Origin: an uncultured Bryobacterales bacterium | Lineage (GTDB): Bacteria > Acidobacteriota > Terriglobia > Bryobacterales > UBA6623 | Length of the DNA stretch: 64,000 bases | Direction: 5' to 3' | Assembly (NCBI GenBank): GCA_958295955.1 | Contig: OY282420.1 | Coordinates: 4,044,435-4,108,434 of the forward strand | Shown: piece after piece, positions 17,522 to 24,487 of the stretch | Layout: each line of letters opens with the position of its first letter | How positions within the stretch are numbered: the first letter of the stretch is position 1 | Program-made: the position numbers and the translations under genes | Notes under the pieces: model-generated | The model's input: the letters and a program-made list of their open reading frames with translations, nothing else | What the model was told of the DNA's origin: nothing | The model's database searches: none

Positions 17522-19471
17522 TCATTGCCGGCGGCGGACGGTGAGGTACGGTCCTTCGGGAGTGGAAACGCCCTGCACGGTGGCGACGATGGGCGCGTGG
17601 CCGTCCGGGAAGCCGAGCGGCACGCGCACCGTGAATTGATAGAGGCCCGCGCAGCAGGGCGCCGCGCCCGCGTAGAAGACATCCTCCTGCAGAACCGTGA
17701 TGCCGCCGAAGGTAAACGAAACATCGTTTGCGAGACGAGCCAAGCCATCCGGAATTTGGCCGGTCTCCAACTGCGGCTCGGTTGTCCCGAAGCCGGTTCC
17801 GAACAGGCTGATGTACTCGCCCGGCTCGGCCGGGGTAAGCTCGACTCCGGGAACCGCTCCGGGCGATCCTACCAAGTCGGGGCCGTCGCCGTGCAGCGCC
17901 ACGATCGGATTGCGCCCGTCGGTATTGCTCTGGAAGCTGAAGAACGCCGGCGAGACGGTAACGGTTTCAACCGTTGCCACCGTGCCGCGTTGTTCTTCCA
18001 TTTCTGTGTCGCAGCCGCGAATCGCTATGGCCCGGGACTGTCCCGGCGTCAGGTCGTGTGGCGCCTGGGCGTTGATCTGAGTCGTGAAGACCGCGAACAA
18101 CGGCGCGCGCTTGCCGTCGATCTCCAGGCAGGTCCCGGCGAGGTTGGCGGCAACCCTGCCCTCGGCGTCCAACCGGGGACTCAGCGCCTGAGTCCCCTCC
18201 GGCGCGAAATTTTGTCCGAAAACGGAAATAAGAGAGTTGGGGGAGATGCGCTTCAAGACGGGGGTTCCAGTGGCGAGCACGATACCGCCCGAAGAGATCA
18301 GGGGAGTACCCTCGGGTGGTAGCGGCGTCAAGCGGCGAATGCGGTGGTTGTCATAATCGGCGATGTACAGGTTGCCAGCGTCGTCCAGCGCTACGCCGGT
18401 GGGGTGGTCCAGTTGCGCGGCCACAGCCGGGCCTCCGTCCCCGCCGAAGCCTTCCGTCCCGTCGCCCGCCACCGTGGTGATCACCCCCGCAGCGTCCACC
18501 TTGCGGATGCGGTCGTTGCCGGAATCGGCGATGTACAGGTTGCCCGACCCGTCCACTGCCACGCCTCCGGGTCTGTTCAGTAGCGCCGCCACAGCCGGGC
18601 CGCCGTCCCCGCCGTAGCCTTCCGTGCCGTCGCCCGCGACCGTGGAGATGACCCCTGCGGCGTCCACCTTGCGAATGCGGTGGTTGTAGGTATCGGCGAT
18701 GTAGAGGTTGCCCGCTCCGTCCAGAGCCACGCCTTGGGGGAAGTCCAGTTGCGCGGCCACAGCCGGGCCGCCGTCCCCGCCGAAGCCTTCCGTCCCGTCG
18801 CCCGCCACCGTGGTGATCACCCCCGCAGCGTCCACCTTGCGGATGCGGTCGTTGCCCGAATCAGCGATGTACAGGTTGCCTGCGCCGTCCAGCGCCACGC
18901 CAGAGGGAAGGGCCAGTTGCGCCGCCGCGGCCGCGCCGCCGTCCCCGCCGTAGCCGTAGGTCCCGTCGCCCGCCACCGTGGTGATCACCCCCGCAGCGTC
19001 CACCTTGCGGATGTGGTGGTTGGAACTGTCGGCGATGTACAGGTTGCCCGACCCGTCCACCGCCACGCCTTCAGGGTAGCGCAGTTGAGCCGCAACAGCC
19101 GGACCGCCGTCCCCACCGTAGCCGCGCGTCCCGTCGCCCGCCACCGTGGAGATGACCCCCGCGGCGTCCACCTTGCGGATGCGGTGGTTGGAACTGTCGG
19201 CGATGTACAGGTTGCCCGCGCCGTCCAGCGCCACGCCAGAGGGGAGGGCCAGTTGCGCCGCCGTAGCCGGGCCGCCGTCCCCGCCGAAGCCCAAAGTCCC
19301 ACTTCCCGCCACCGTGGAGATCACCCCCGCGGCGTCCGCGGACTGCGCCCCGGCAACCGCCGCTGACAGCGCGGCGAGGATTAACGGAGAGTGGAAAGTA
19401 AGGAGCGCAGAGCAAGACCGCTTGAGCGGGGCGGCAAGAGCGGAAAACGCGCGGCCCGCGCTATTCCTCAT
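17522..19471 (-). CDS. Secreted NHL-repeat protein with Solibacter-type C-terminal domain (TIGR03437-like)
   Basis: This 649-residue protein has a signal peptide (hydrophobic about residues 29-43, ending AGAQSADA). Six near-identical 56-residue NHL repeats follow (about residues 48-383), each with AGVI.TVAGDGT, GFGGDGGPA.AAQL and GNLYIAD..N.RIRKVD. The C-terminal domain (VLKRISPNSLISVFGQNF through YLTVRRRQ) matches the domain known mainly from Solibacter-like Acidobacteria, often attached to secreted repeat proteins. Function is probably extracellular binding. The DNA repeats are strongly conserved, so copy number may vary by recombination. The C-terminus has a CC pair (GAAPCCAGLYQF). Confidence 0.85.
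   Translation of the reverse strand: MRNSAGRAFSALAAPLKRSCSALLTFHSPLILAALSAAVAGAQSADAAGVISTVAGSGTLGFGGDGGPATAAQLALPSGVALDGAGNLYIADSSNHRIRKVDAAGVISTVAGDGTRGYGGDGGPAVAAQLRYPEGVAVDGSGNLYIADSSNHHIRKVDAAGVITTVAGDGTYGYGGDGGAAAAAQLALPSGVALDGAGNLYIADSGNDRIRKVDAAGVITTVAGDGTEGFGGDGGPAVAAQLDFPQGVALDGAGNLYIADTYNHRIRKVDAAGVISTVAGDGTEGYGGDGGPAVAALLNRPGGVAVDGSGNLYIADSGNDRIRKVDAAGVITTVAGDGTEGFGGDGGPAVAAQLDHPTGVALDDAGNLYIADYDNHRIRRLTPLPPEGTPLISSGGIVLATGTPVLKRISPNSLISVFGQNFAPEGTQALSPRLDAEGRVAANLAGTCLEIDGKRAPLFAVFTTQINAQAPHDLTPGQSRAIAIRGCDTEMEEQRGTVATVETVTVSPAFFSFQSNTDGRNPIVALHGDGPDLVGSPGAVPGVELTPAEPGEYISLFGTGFGTTEPQLETGQIPDGLARLANDVSFTFGGITVLQEDVFYAGAAPCCAGLYQFTVRVPLGFPDGHAPIVATVQGVSTPEGPYLTVRRRQ
18323..19330 (-). 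repeat. Six 168-bp in-frame tandem repeats encoding NHL blades
   Basis: The six 56-codon units are contiguous and keep long identical nucleotide stretches, for example the segment encoding NLYIAD and the one encoding GGDGGPA. All copies are exactly 168 bp, so gain or loss of a unit would keep the frame. Confidence 0.9.
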
Positions 19472-19791
19472 TAGCCAAGCCCCGCGTCGAGCGCTCGCGC
19501 CAATTTTTTTGCATTGAAAGAAAATAATTTTGCTGCGCGCCGCTCATAGACAACAAAGGTATCCCCTCCGCCAATGCCTTGTCAAGGGTAAACCGCGTTG
19601 ACCGACGCCGTGCTCGAGGATTGGCGCGAGTTGCCGGCGCCGCCGACCGAGCCGGTGAAGCGCCCGGCGCCCGGCGGCCGGCGCGGCGTCGCAAACCATT
19701 TGGCATTCCGTCGCAAATTAAGCGGCCGCGCGGCCGGGGCCTAAACGATCTCCCGCGTTAAAATGATTTCCGTCATGAGAAGGAGATTCCG
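19472..19791 (+). other. Divergent intergenic region without a recognisable gene
   Basis: This 320-bp gap separates the minus-strand NHL gene from the plus-strand enolase gene. It contains an AT-rich patch with T and A runs near 19506-19535, a likely promoter area for the NHL gene. Close to the right end is TAAAAT (about 19758), a possible -10 for the enolase gene, followed by GAGAAGGAG as a strong ribosome-binding site. No coding or RNA gene was seen. Confidence 0.5.
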
Positions 19792-21006
19792 ATGAAATCG
19801 AATCGGCGCGCGTTTGCGCAGGCGCTTGCCGCCGGCGGTCTGGGCTTGGCTTCCGCCGAGGCGTCCGCGACGAGCGCGAAAGGCCGGCGGATCCGCAAGG
19901 CGGAGGTTCTGCCGGTGGGCATTCCGTTTCAATCGGAATTCAAGATCGGCGTCGGAACCGTCGGCGGCAAGGGCAAGCCCGGCAGGTACGTGCTCGTGCG
20001 GCTGGAAACCGAGGACGGGCATGTGGGCTGGGGCATGACCAACACGGTGCCCAACTGGGCCTACGAAACGATCGAGGCGGTTGTCGGCACGCTGAAAAAC
20101 TATCTGGTTCCGCTGGCCGCGGGCAAGACTCCGTTCGAGTGGAACGTGCTGAAAAAGGAGATGGACGCAACGATCCGGCCGGCCGTCAGCAACGGCGCGC
20201 CGTTTGCCAAGAGCGCGCTCGAAATCGCCTTTCTCGACCTCGCCGGAAAGGTCGCCGGCCTGCCGATTCATCAGATGCTCGGCGGAAAGGTTCGGGACAC
20301 GATCGACCTCTGTTACGCCGTAAGTATCGACACGCCGCAGGCGATGGCCGCGGAGGTCAAGAAGTGGCCCGCCTGCAAGTGCTTCAAGGTCAAGGTCGCG
20401 GGCGACCCCGACGAGGACGTGAAGCGCCTGGAAGCGATTACCGCCGCCCGGCCCGACATCGTGATCTGGTTGGACGCCAACCAGTCGTATCAGCCGATCC
20501 GCTTGGAGCGTTTTCTGGAAGCGCTCAAGGATTTCGACAATATCCGCTGCTTCGAGCAGCCGGTGCGCAGCGAGGATTGGATGGGTCTGCGCCGCGCGCG
20601 GGAGAAGAGCCCCTACCCGATAGCGATCGACGAAGGCTGTTTTTCGTCTTTCGACGTGGCGCGCATGGCGGCAATGCAGGCCGCCGACCTGGTCGTGCTC
20701 AAGGTGCCCAAAAGCGGCGGCATTACCAACTGCAACAAGAGCGCGGTCGTCTCGGAGGCGCACGGACTCGGCCTGCTGGGCAGCGGGCTGACCGATGCCG
20801 GCGTCAGCCTGATGGCGGCGATTCACCTCTACTCGACTTTGGATCTGCTGCTGCCGCCGGAGTTGAACGGGCCGCAGTTCCTGGCCGACCTGCTGGTCGA
20901 GGACATGCGCATGGAGGGCGTGACGGTCACCGTCCCCGACGGCCCCGGGCTCGGCGTAACCGTGCCGGAAGCCCGCGTTCGCGAGAGCCTGCTGAAGCTG
21001 GGGTAG
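19792..21006 (+). CDS. Enolase-superfamily protein, muconate-lactonizing/dipeptide-epimerase subgroup, exported
   Basis: This 404-residue protein opens with a Tat-like leader (NRRAFAQALAAGGLGLASAEA). The barrel carries the full MLE-subgroup set: KVKVAG (Lys-x-Lys acid/base pair), WLDANQ (Asp), CFEQPV (Glu), AIDEGC (Asp-Glu) and the opposite-face Lys in LKVPKSGG. This set supports epimerisation or cycloisomerisation chemistry. The gene is 9 bp from an M24 peptidase, and dipeptide epimerases are known to neighbour peptidases, so peptide epimerisation is a reasonable but unproven guess. An AAGGAG ribosome-binding site lies seven bases before the ATG. Confidence 0.85.
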   Translation: MKSNRRAFAQALAAGGLGLASAEASATSAKGRRIRKAEVLPVGIPFQSEFKIGVGTVGGKGKPGRYVLVRLETEDGHVGWGMTNTVPNWAYETIEAVVGTLKNYLVPLAAGKTPFEWNVLKKEMDATIRPAVSNGAPFAKSALEIAFLDLAGKVAGLPIHQMLGGKVRDTIDLCYAVSIDTPQAMAAEVKKWPACKCFKVKVAGDPDEDVKRLEAITAARPDIVIWLDANQSYQPIRLERFLEALKDFDNIRCFEQPVRSEDWMGLRRAREKSPYPIAIDEGCFSSFDVARMAAMQAADLVVLKVPKSGGITNCNKSAVVSEAHGLGLLGSGLTDAGVSLMAAIHLYSTLDLLLPPELNGPQFLADLLVEDMRMEGVTVTVPDGPGLGVTVPEARVRESLLKLG

Positions 21007-21015
21007 GCTGAGTAG

Positions 21016-22185
21016 ATGGATCTGGCGGAAATCCGGGAACAACTGCAAGCGCAGCGGCTCGACGGCTGGCTGCTGTTCGATCATCACCTGCGCGACCCGA
21101 TCGCCTACCGCGTTTTGGGCCTGCCCGCCGCGGGGCACGTTTCGCGGCGCTGGTATTACTGGATTCCCGCCGCCGGCGATCCGGTCAAGCTGGTTCACCG
21201 CATCGAAGATCGACGGCTCGACGGCGCGCCGGGGGCGAAGCGCGTTTATGCGAGTTGGCAGTCGCAGTACGCCGCGCTGCGGGATATGCTGGCCGGCGCG
21301 TCGCGCATCGCCATGCAGTACTCCCCCAACTGCATGATCCCCTACGTGTCTCTGGTGGACGGCGGAACCGTCGATCTCGTGCGTTCCCTGGGCAAGGAAG
21401 TCGTGACCTCGGCGGCGCTCGTGCAGTATTTCGAGGCGCGCTGGTCGGACGAGCAGCGCGAGATGCACTTTGAGGCGGGCCGCCGCGTGGACGCAATCTT
21501 GCGCGAGGCGTTCCGGCGCATCCGCGCTGCAATCGACGCTCAAGGCGAGGCCCAGGAGTTCGCGATCGCGCAATTCATCAGCCGCCGGTTCGCGGAGCGC
21601 GGCCTGCTGGCCGACGACGGACCGATCGTCGGCGTGAACGCCAACAGCGGCAATCCGCATTACGCGCCGTCGGCTGCATCTTCGCAGCCCATCCGCGGCG
21701 GAGACTTCGTGCTGATCGATCTGTGGGCCAAGCTCGACAAGCCTCATGCGGTTTACTACGACATCACTTGGACCGGCTGGTGCGGCGCCGCCCCGCCCGA
21801 GCGGATACAAGCGGTGTTCGACGTGGTGACGGGCGCGCGGGACAAGGCGCTCGACTTCATCGACAGGGCCGTCCGCGAGGGCCGGGAAATCGCGGGATGG
21901 CAAGTGGACGACGTGACGCGCGGGCACATCGCCCAAGCGGGTTTCGGCGAGAGCTTCGTACACCGCACGGGCCACTCGATCGGAGAGGAAGTGCATGGCA
22001 ACGGCGCCAACCTCGACAATCTGGAGACGCACGACGACCGCCCGCTCGTGCCCCGCACCTGTTTCTCGATCGAGCCGGGCGTCTATCTGCCCGCATTCGG
22101 GATGCGCAGCGAGATCGACTGCTATGTCGATGCCACCGGCGCCAGGGCCACCGGCGCAGTGCAGAACGCAATCGTGAGCATCTGA
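21016..22185 (+). CDS. M24-family metallopeptidase (Xaa-Pro peptidase-like)
   Basis: This 389-residue protein has an N-terminal creatinase-like domain (WLLFDHHLRDPIAYRVLG) and a C-terminal pita-bread fold. Metal-ligand positions are visible: Asp in LIDLWAKL, Asp in YYDITWTG, His in HRTGHSIGEEVHG, Glu in SIEPGVYLP and Glu in RSEIDCYVD. Such enzymes remove N-terminal residues before proline. It follows the enolase-superfamily gene by 9 bp and is probably co-transcribed. Its last 11 codons and stop lie in the left copy of a 43-bp direct repeat, and the right copy encodes the same C-terminal residues again at 24444-24477. The gene end is therefore an insertion site that was restored. Confidence 0.88.
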   Translation: MDLAEIREQLQAQRLDGWLLFDHHLRDPIAYRVLGLPAAGHVSRRWYYWIPAAGDPVKLVHRIEDRRLDGAPGAKRVYASWQSQYAALRDMLAGASRIAMQYSPNCMIPYVSLVDGGTVDLVRSLGKEVVTSAALVQYFEARWSDEQREMHFEAGRRVDAILREAFRRIRAAIDAQGEAQEFAIAQFISRRFAERGLLADDGPIVGVNANSGNPHYAPSAASSQPIRGGDFVLIDLWAKLDKPHAVYYDITWTGWCGAAPPERIQAVFDVVTGARDKALDFIDRAVREGREIAGWQVDDVTRGHIAQAGFGESFVHRTGHSIGEEVHGNGANLDNLETHDDRPLVPRTCFSIEPGVYLPAFGMRSEIDCYVDATGARATGAVQNAIVSI

Positions 22186-22194
22186 CCGCGGCGG
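22152..22194 (+). repeat. Left copy of 43-bp perfect direct repeat flanking an island
   Basis: The 43 bases here are identical to 24444-24486. This copy spans the 3' end and stop of the M24 peptidase gene plus nine bases beyond. It starts CGGCGCAGTGCAG and ends CTGACCGCGGCGG. An att-like or target duplication is suggested because the enclosed 2.25 kb is AT-rich and unlike its surroundings. Confidence 0.95.
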
Positions 22195-22237
22195 ATGCTT
22201 TCTCGGAACGTTCGCGAATGTGTAAATTGGAAAGACG

Positions 22238-22438
22238 GTGCTGAAGTTATCCGACCAGGAAAAGCAGGAGATTATCCGCTTTTTGGAAGCGGACAAGGAC
22301 CTGCCGGAGAAGTACCGCTTTCTGCTGGGACTGACCAGCGCCGCTCGCGAGTGCCCGCCGGGCCGTCGTAAGATAGCAGTGAAGGTCGTGGACATCTTCG
22401 GCAACGACACCATGGCGATTGTAGAGGTGGGAATATGA
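22238..22438 (+). pseudogene. Internally deleted adenine-methylase (type III Mod-like) remnant
   Basis: This 66-codon frame (GTG start) joins two segments that I recognise as the opposite ends of type III-like site-specific DNA methyltransferases. The N-terminal half, SDQEKQEIIRFLEADK then PLP-like LPEKYRFLL, is a typical Mod start. The C-terminal half, KIAVKVVDIFGNDTM then IVEV, is a typical end of the same class. The whole catalytic middle is missing, and the joint (TSAARECPPGRR) matches neither. Its TGA overlaps the ATG of the ATPase gene (ATGA), so the native methylase-ATPase coupling seems to be kept. It may still be translated, but cannot methylate DNA. Confidence 0.6.
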
Positions 22439-23307
22439 ACTTCGCCCTGCCGACAATCCTCCATGACTGGAATGGTTTTGCAGCTTTGGCGCGTCTCCAT
22501 TCCCAGACCGAACACTGCTTTTTAGATAATGTCGAAATCGACATGAAAGCAACAGATTGGTTCGACGCCGACATGTGCGCACCGTTCGGCGCGATTCTTT
22601 ACCGTTTGGGAGCTGAGCTAAACTCTGTTCATTTGGTCGATATCGACCCGAGTGTGGAGAAAATTCTTTCCCAAAACGGTTTCCTTAGTTACTACGGACG
22701 AGAACAGATCCCCGATTATTGGAAAACAACCGTTACTTACCAACGTTTTGACGTCGAGGATGACAAATATTTCTCAAAATATATTGAAAATGAGTTTATT
22801 CGCCGTTATGAAATTCCAAAAATGTCATCAAGGCTTATGAAAAAATTTCACGAAAGCATTTTCGAGATTTTCAGTAATGCTGTTCTTCACTCTCATACGA
22901 AATTGGGGATTTTTAGTTGCGGACAGTTTTTTCCTAAAAACAATTGTCTCGATTTCACTGTAGCTGATCTGGGAGTTGGTGTGCGAAAAAGGGTATGCGA
23001 TTATCTTGGGAATAATCTTTCTCCGGCGGAAGCTATTAGTTGGGCTGCTGCGAAGAACAATACGACCAAGCAAGGCCCTATTCCCGGTGGACTAGGCCTG
23101 AGTTTGCTTTGCGATTTTATCGATCTGAACGGAGGTTGTATTCAGATCGTTTCGGATGCCGGATACTGGCGTCGAAAGAACAAACGGACCTATGCATCGT
23201 CACTGCACCAGCCATTTCCAGGAACGGTAGTGAACGTAGAAATCAACACCGCGGATCCTAGCTCTTACATACTGTCTTCAGAACTAGCAGACAACGAGAT
23301 ATTTTAA
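22435..23307 (+). CDS. GHKL-fold ATPase with STAS-like N-terminal region
   Basis: Residues 1-90 of this 290-residue protein resemble a STAS-like fold (VEIDMKATDWFDAD, then SVHLVDIDPSVEKILSQNG). Residues 130-272 form a histidine-kinase-like ATPase: N-box HESIFEIFSNAV (Glu144, Asn148), G1 box ADLGVGV (Asp178, Gly180, Gly182) and G2 box PGGLGLSLL (Gly219-Leu222). No phospho-accepting histidine domain is present, so it is an SpoIIAB/anti-sigma-type or DNA-conflict-type ATPase and not a sensor kinase. Codon use is strongly AT-rich, which marks transfer. It is coupled to the methylase remnant upstream and followed after 10 bp by a STAS-like partner. ATP-controlled binding of that partner is the likely role. 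Confidence 0.8.
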   Translation: MNFALPTILHDWNGFAALARLHSQTEHCFLDNVEIDMKATDWFDADMCAPFGAILYRLGAELNSVHLVDIDPSVEKILSQNGFLSYYGREQIPDYWKTTVTYQRFDVEDDKYFSKYIENEFIRRYEIPKMSSRLMKKFHESIFEIFSNAVLHSHTKLGIFSCGQFFPKNNCLDFTVADLGVGVRKRVCDYLGNNLSPAEAISWAAAKNNTTKQGPIPGGLGLSLLCDFIDLNGGCIQIVSDAGYWRRKNKRTYASSLHQPFPGTVVNVEINTADPSSYILSSELADNEIF

Positions 23308-23317
23308 GGCGTTTACT

Positions 23318-23683
23318 ATGAACAAAGACATTTCAATATCCGTATTCGAAGTCGTCGGCAGCCCTTTGTGCGTTGCATCGGGAGACGGGCAGAAAGTGCA
23401 TGACCGACTCGCTGCCGCACTGCGGCAAGGCCGAGGCGTCTCCCTCTCGTTCCGCAATGTGACCACGCTGACCTCGGCATTCCTCAATGCAGCAATCGGT
23501 CAGTTGTACGGCGGATTCGACGAGAACCGAATTCGTGAGTTGCTGAACGTGGCAGATATGGAGTCCGATGACAAGGTACTGCTAAGGCGCGTGGTTGATA
23601 CCGCAAAGTGGTACTTCAGAGATCCGAATAGATTCGAAGAAGCACTGCGGAGCGGGATGGAGGACGAAGACGGTGACTCCTGA
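23318..23683 (+). CDS. STAS-like DUF4325 protein
   Basis: This 121-residue protein fits the STAS-like DUF4325 family: ISISVFEVVGSPLCVASGDG, then a helix with VHDRLAAALRQGRGVSLSF, and the core TSAFLNAAIGQLYG typical of the family. STAS proteins are partners of GHKL ATPases in anti-sigma switches. DUF4325 proteins are usually encoded next to an ATPase such as the one immediately upstream. Its last 11 bp overlap the PIN gene start, so the three genes are translationally linked. The target of the switch is unknown; the PIN nuclease is the obvious candidate. Confidence 0.8.
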   Translation: MNKDISISVFEVVGSPLCVASGDGQKVHDRLAAALRQGRGVSLSFRNVTTLTSAFLNAAIGQLYGGFDENRIRELLNVADMESDDKVLLRRVVDTAKWYFRDPNRFEEALRSGMEDEDGDS

Positions 23684-24233
23684 CTCCTCGGATGTGGCAA
23701 AATACGATTTTACGGCTGATGATGAATTATTTATAGATACCAATGTCTGGTTGCTTATTCACGGCCCGCAAAAACCTTGTGATCGTAGGGTGGCTATTTA
23801 TTCGTTAGCATTTCGTCATATTTTGGAGGCAGGGAGCCGTATTTATATCGATATTCTTCTTGTTTCAGAATTCATTAACGCTTATGCCAGAATAAAATGG
23901 AAAAAATGGAAAAATAGCACAGAAAGAAAAAATAGCACAGAAAGAATGGACTTCAAGACTTTCCGTAACAGCCTGGAGTTCAAGCCAATCGCCCGAGAGA
24001 CGGCAGACGATATCAAGCGAGTGTTGGGTTGTTGTTCTTCTATAGAAAGCGGCTTGGAGACATTGGATGTAAACGCTTTGATCGGTGAGTATGGGAAGGG
24101 AAGCGCTGACTTCAATGACCTGGTTATCAGGGATCTATGCAAAAGCAGGGGCTTAAAATTGATAACGGATGACAGGGATTTCGATGGCCAGGGGATATCC
24201 ATTCTCACCGCCAATAAACATTTGTTGGGCTGA
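23673..24233 (+). CDS. PIN-domain ribonuclease-like protein
   Basis: This 186-residue protein has PIN-fold acidic residues in order: Asp22 in LFIDTNVW, Glu66 in LLVSEFINAY, Asp146/Asp149 in SADFNDLVI, and Asp166-Asp169 in LITDDRDFDG. PIN domains are Mg-dependent RNases, often toxins. The GTG at 23673 is chosen because GGAGG lies about nine bases upstream and it overlaps the DUF4325 stop region. A lysine/tryptophan-rich insert at residues 75-91 contains a short duplicated NSTERK/NSTERM sequence. No antitoxin of a classic VapB type is adjacent; the STAS/ATPase pair could play that role. Confidence 0.8.
   Translation: MTPDSSDVAKYDFTADDELFIDTNVWLLIHGPQKPCDRRVAIYSLAFRHILEAGSRIYIDILLVSEFINAYARIKWKKWKNSTERKNSTERMDFKTFRNSLEFKPIARETADDIKRVLGCCSSIESGLETLDVNALIGEYGKGSADFNDLVIRDLCKSRGLKLITDDRDFDGQGISILTANKHLLG
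23913..23948 (+). repeat. Two 18-bp in-frame tandem copies inside the PIN gene
   Basis: Two 18-bp units starting AATAGCACAGAAAGAA lie head to tail and differ only in the last two bases. They encode NSTERK and NSTERM and keep the frame, so the insertion is tolerated and probably recent. Confidence 0.85.
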
Positions 24234-24238
24234 TTTCT

Positions 24239-24443
24239 ATGGTTCTCCACCCCGACTTCCCCCAATTTCCGCATATGGTGTTGGACCCGGATCTGCGCTG
24301 GTTCCCTGCGGAGGAAGCCCTACGGGAGACAAGCGCCGAAAAGCTGATGCCGCCGCCGGCGGCTATGCCGGCGCAACGGATAGCAGCCGGAGTCTGCTCA
24401 ACTGATGGTTCAAGGAACCCCATCTGTTGGAGCCGGCTGACGG
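24239..24443 (+). pseudogene. Frameshifted N-terminal remnant of a restriction enzyme (BPTD_3080/type III Res-like)
   Basis: One frame encodes HPDFPQFPHMVLDPDLRWFP then AEEALRETSAEKLMPP. I recognise this as the segment in front of the helicase domain of large restriction enzymes of the BPTD_3080 or type III Res kind. After a frame change at about 24355 the next frame gives GYAGATDSSRSLLN, a TGA where Trp is expected, then WFKEPHLLEP, which is the following part of the same family. About 20 residues are lost between the two parts, and everything downstream is gone. The reading frame then runs into the right direct repeat in the peptidase frame. The gene is clearly dead. The family match is from memory. 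Confidence 0.6.
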
Positions 24444-24486
24444 CGGCGCAGTGCAGAACGCAATCGTGAGCATCTGACCGCGGCGG
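24444..24486 (+). repeat. Right copy of 43-bp perfect direct repeat
   Basis: Identical to 22152-22194. It encodes the same GAVQNAIVSI plus stop as the end of the M24 peptidase and ends one base before the stop codon of the minus-strand O-methyltransferase gene. Confidence 0.95.
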
Positions 24487-24487
24487 C

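Larger units (their letters stand above)
22195..24443 (+). mobile_element. AT-rich genomic island with decayed restriction genes and ATPase/STAS/PIN trio
   Basis: The 2,249 bp between the 43-bp direct repeats have a strongly AT-shifted core (about 22500-24230) in a GC-rich genome. They carry three intact genes (GHKL ATPase, DUF4325 and PIN) bracketed by remnants of a DNA methylase-like and a restriction-enzyme-like gene. No integrase, transposase or tRNA target was found, so the mobilisation route is unknown. Possible routes are site-specific integration at the peptidase 3' end by an absent recombinase, or homology-mediated insertion. Confidence 0.75.

Noticed and set aside
18323-19330. Possible CRISPR array because of regular repeats
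   Set aside because: Units are 168 bp, translate into NHL blades in one frame, and have no short spacer structure.
19741-22515. 924-codon minus-strand open frame across the enolase and M24 genes
   Set aside because: Shadow of two well-supported plus-strand genes; no protein family signature.
22195-24443. Search for integrase, transposase or inverted-repeat ends in the island
   Set aside because: None found; only the direct repeat supports mobility, so no insertion-sequence family is claimed.
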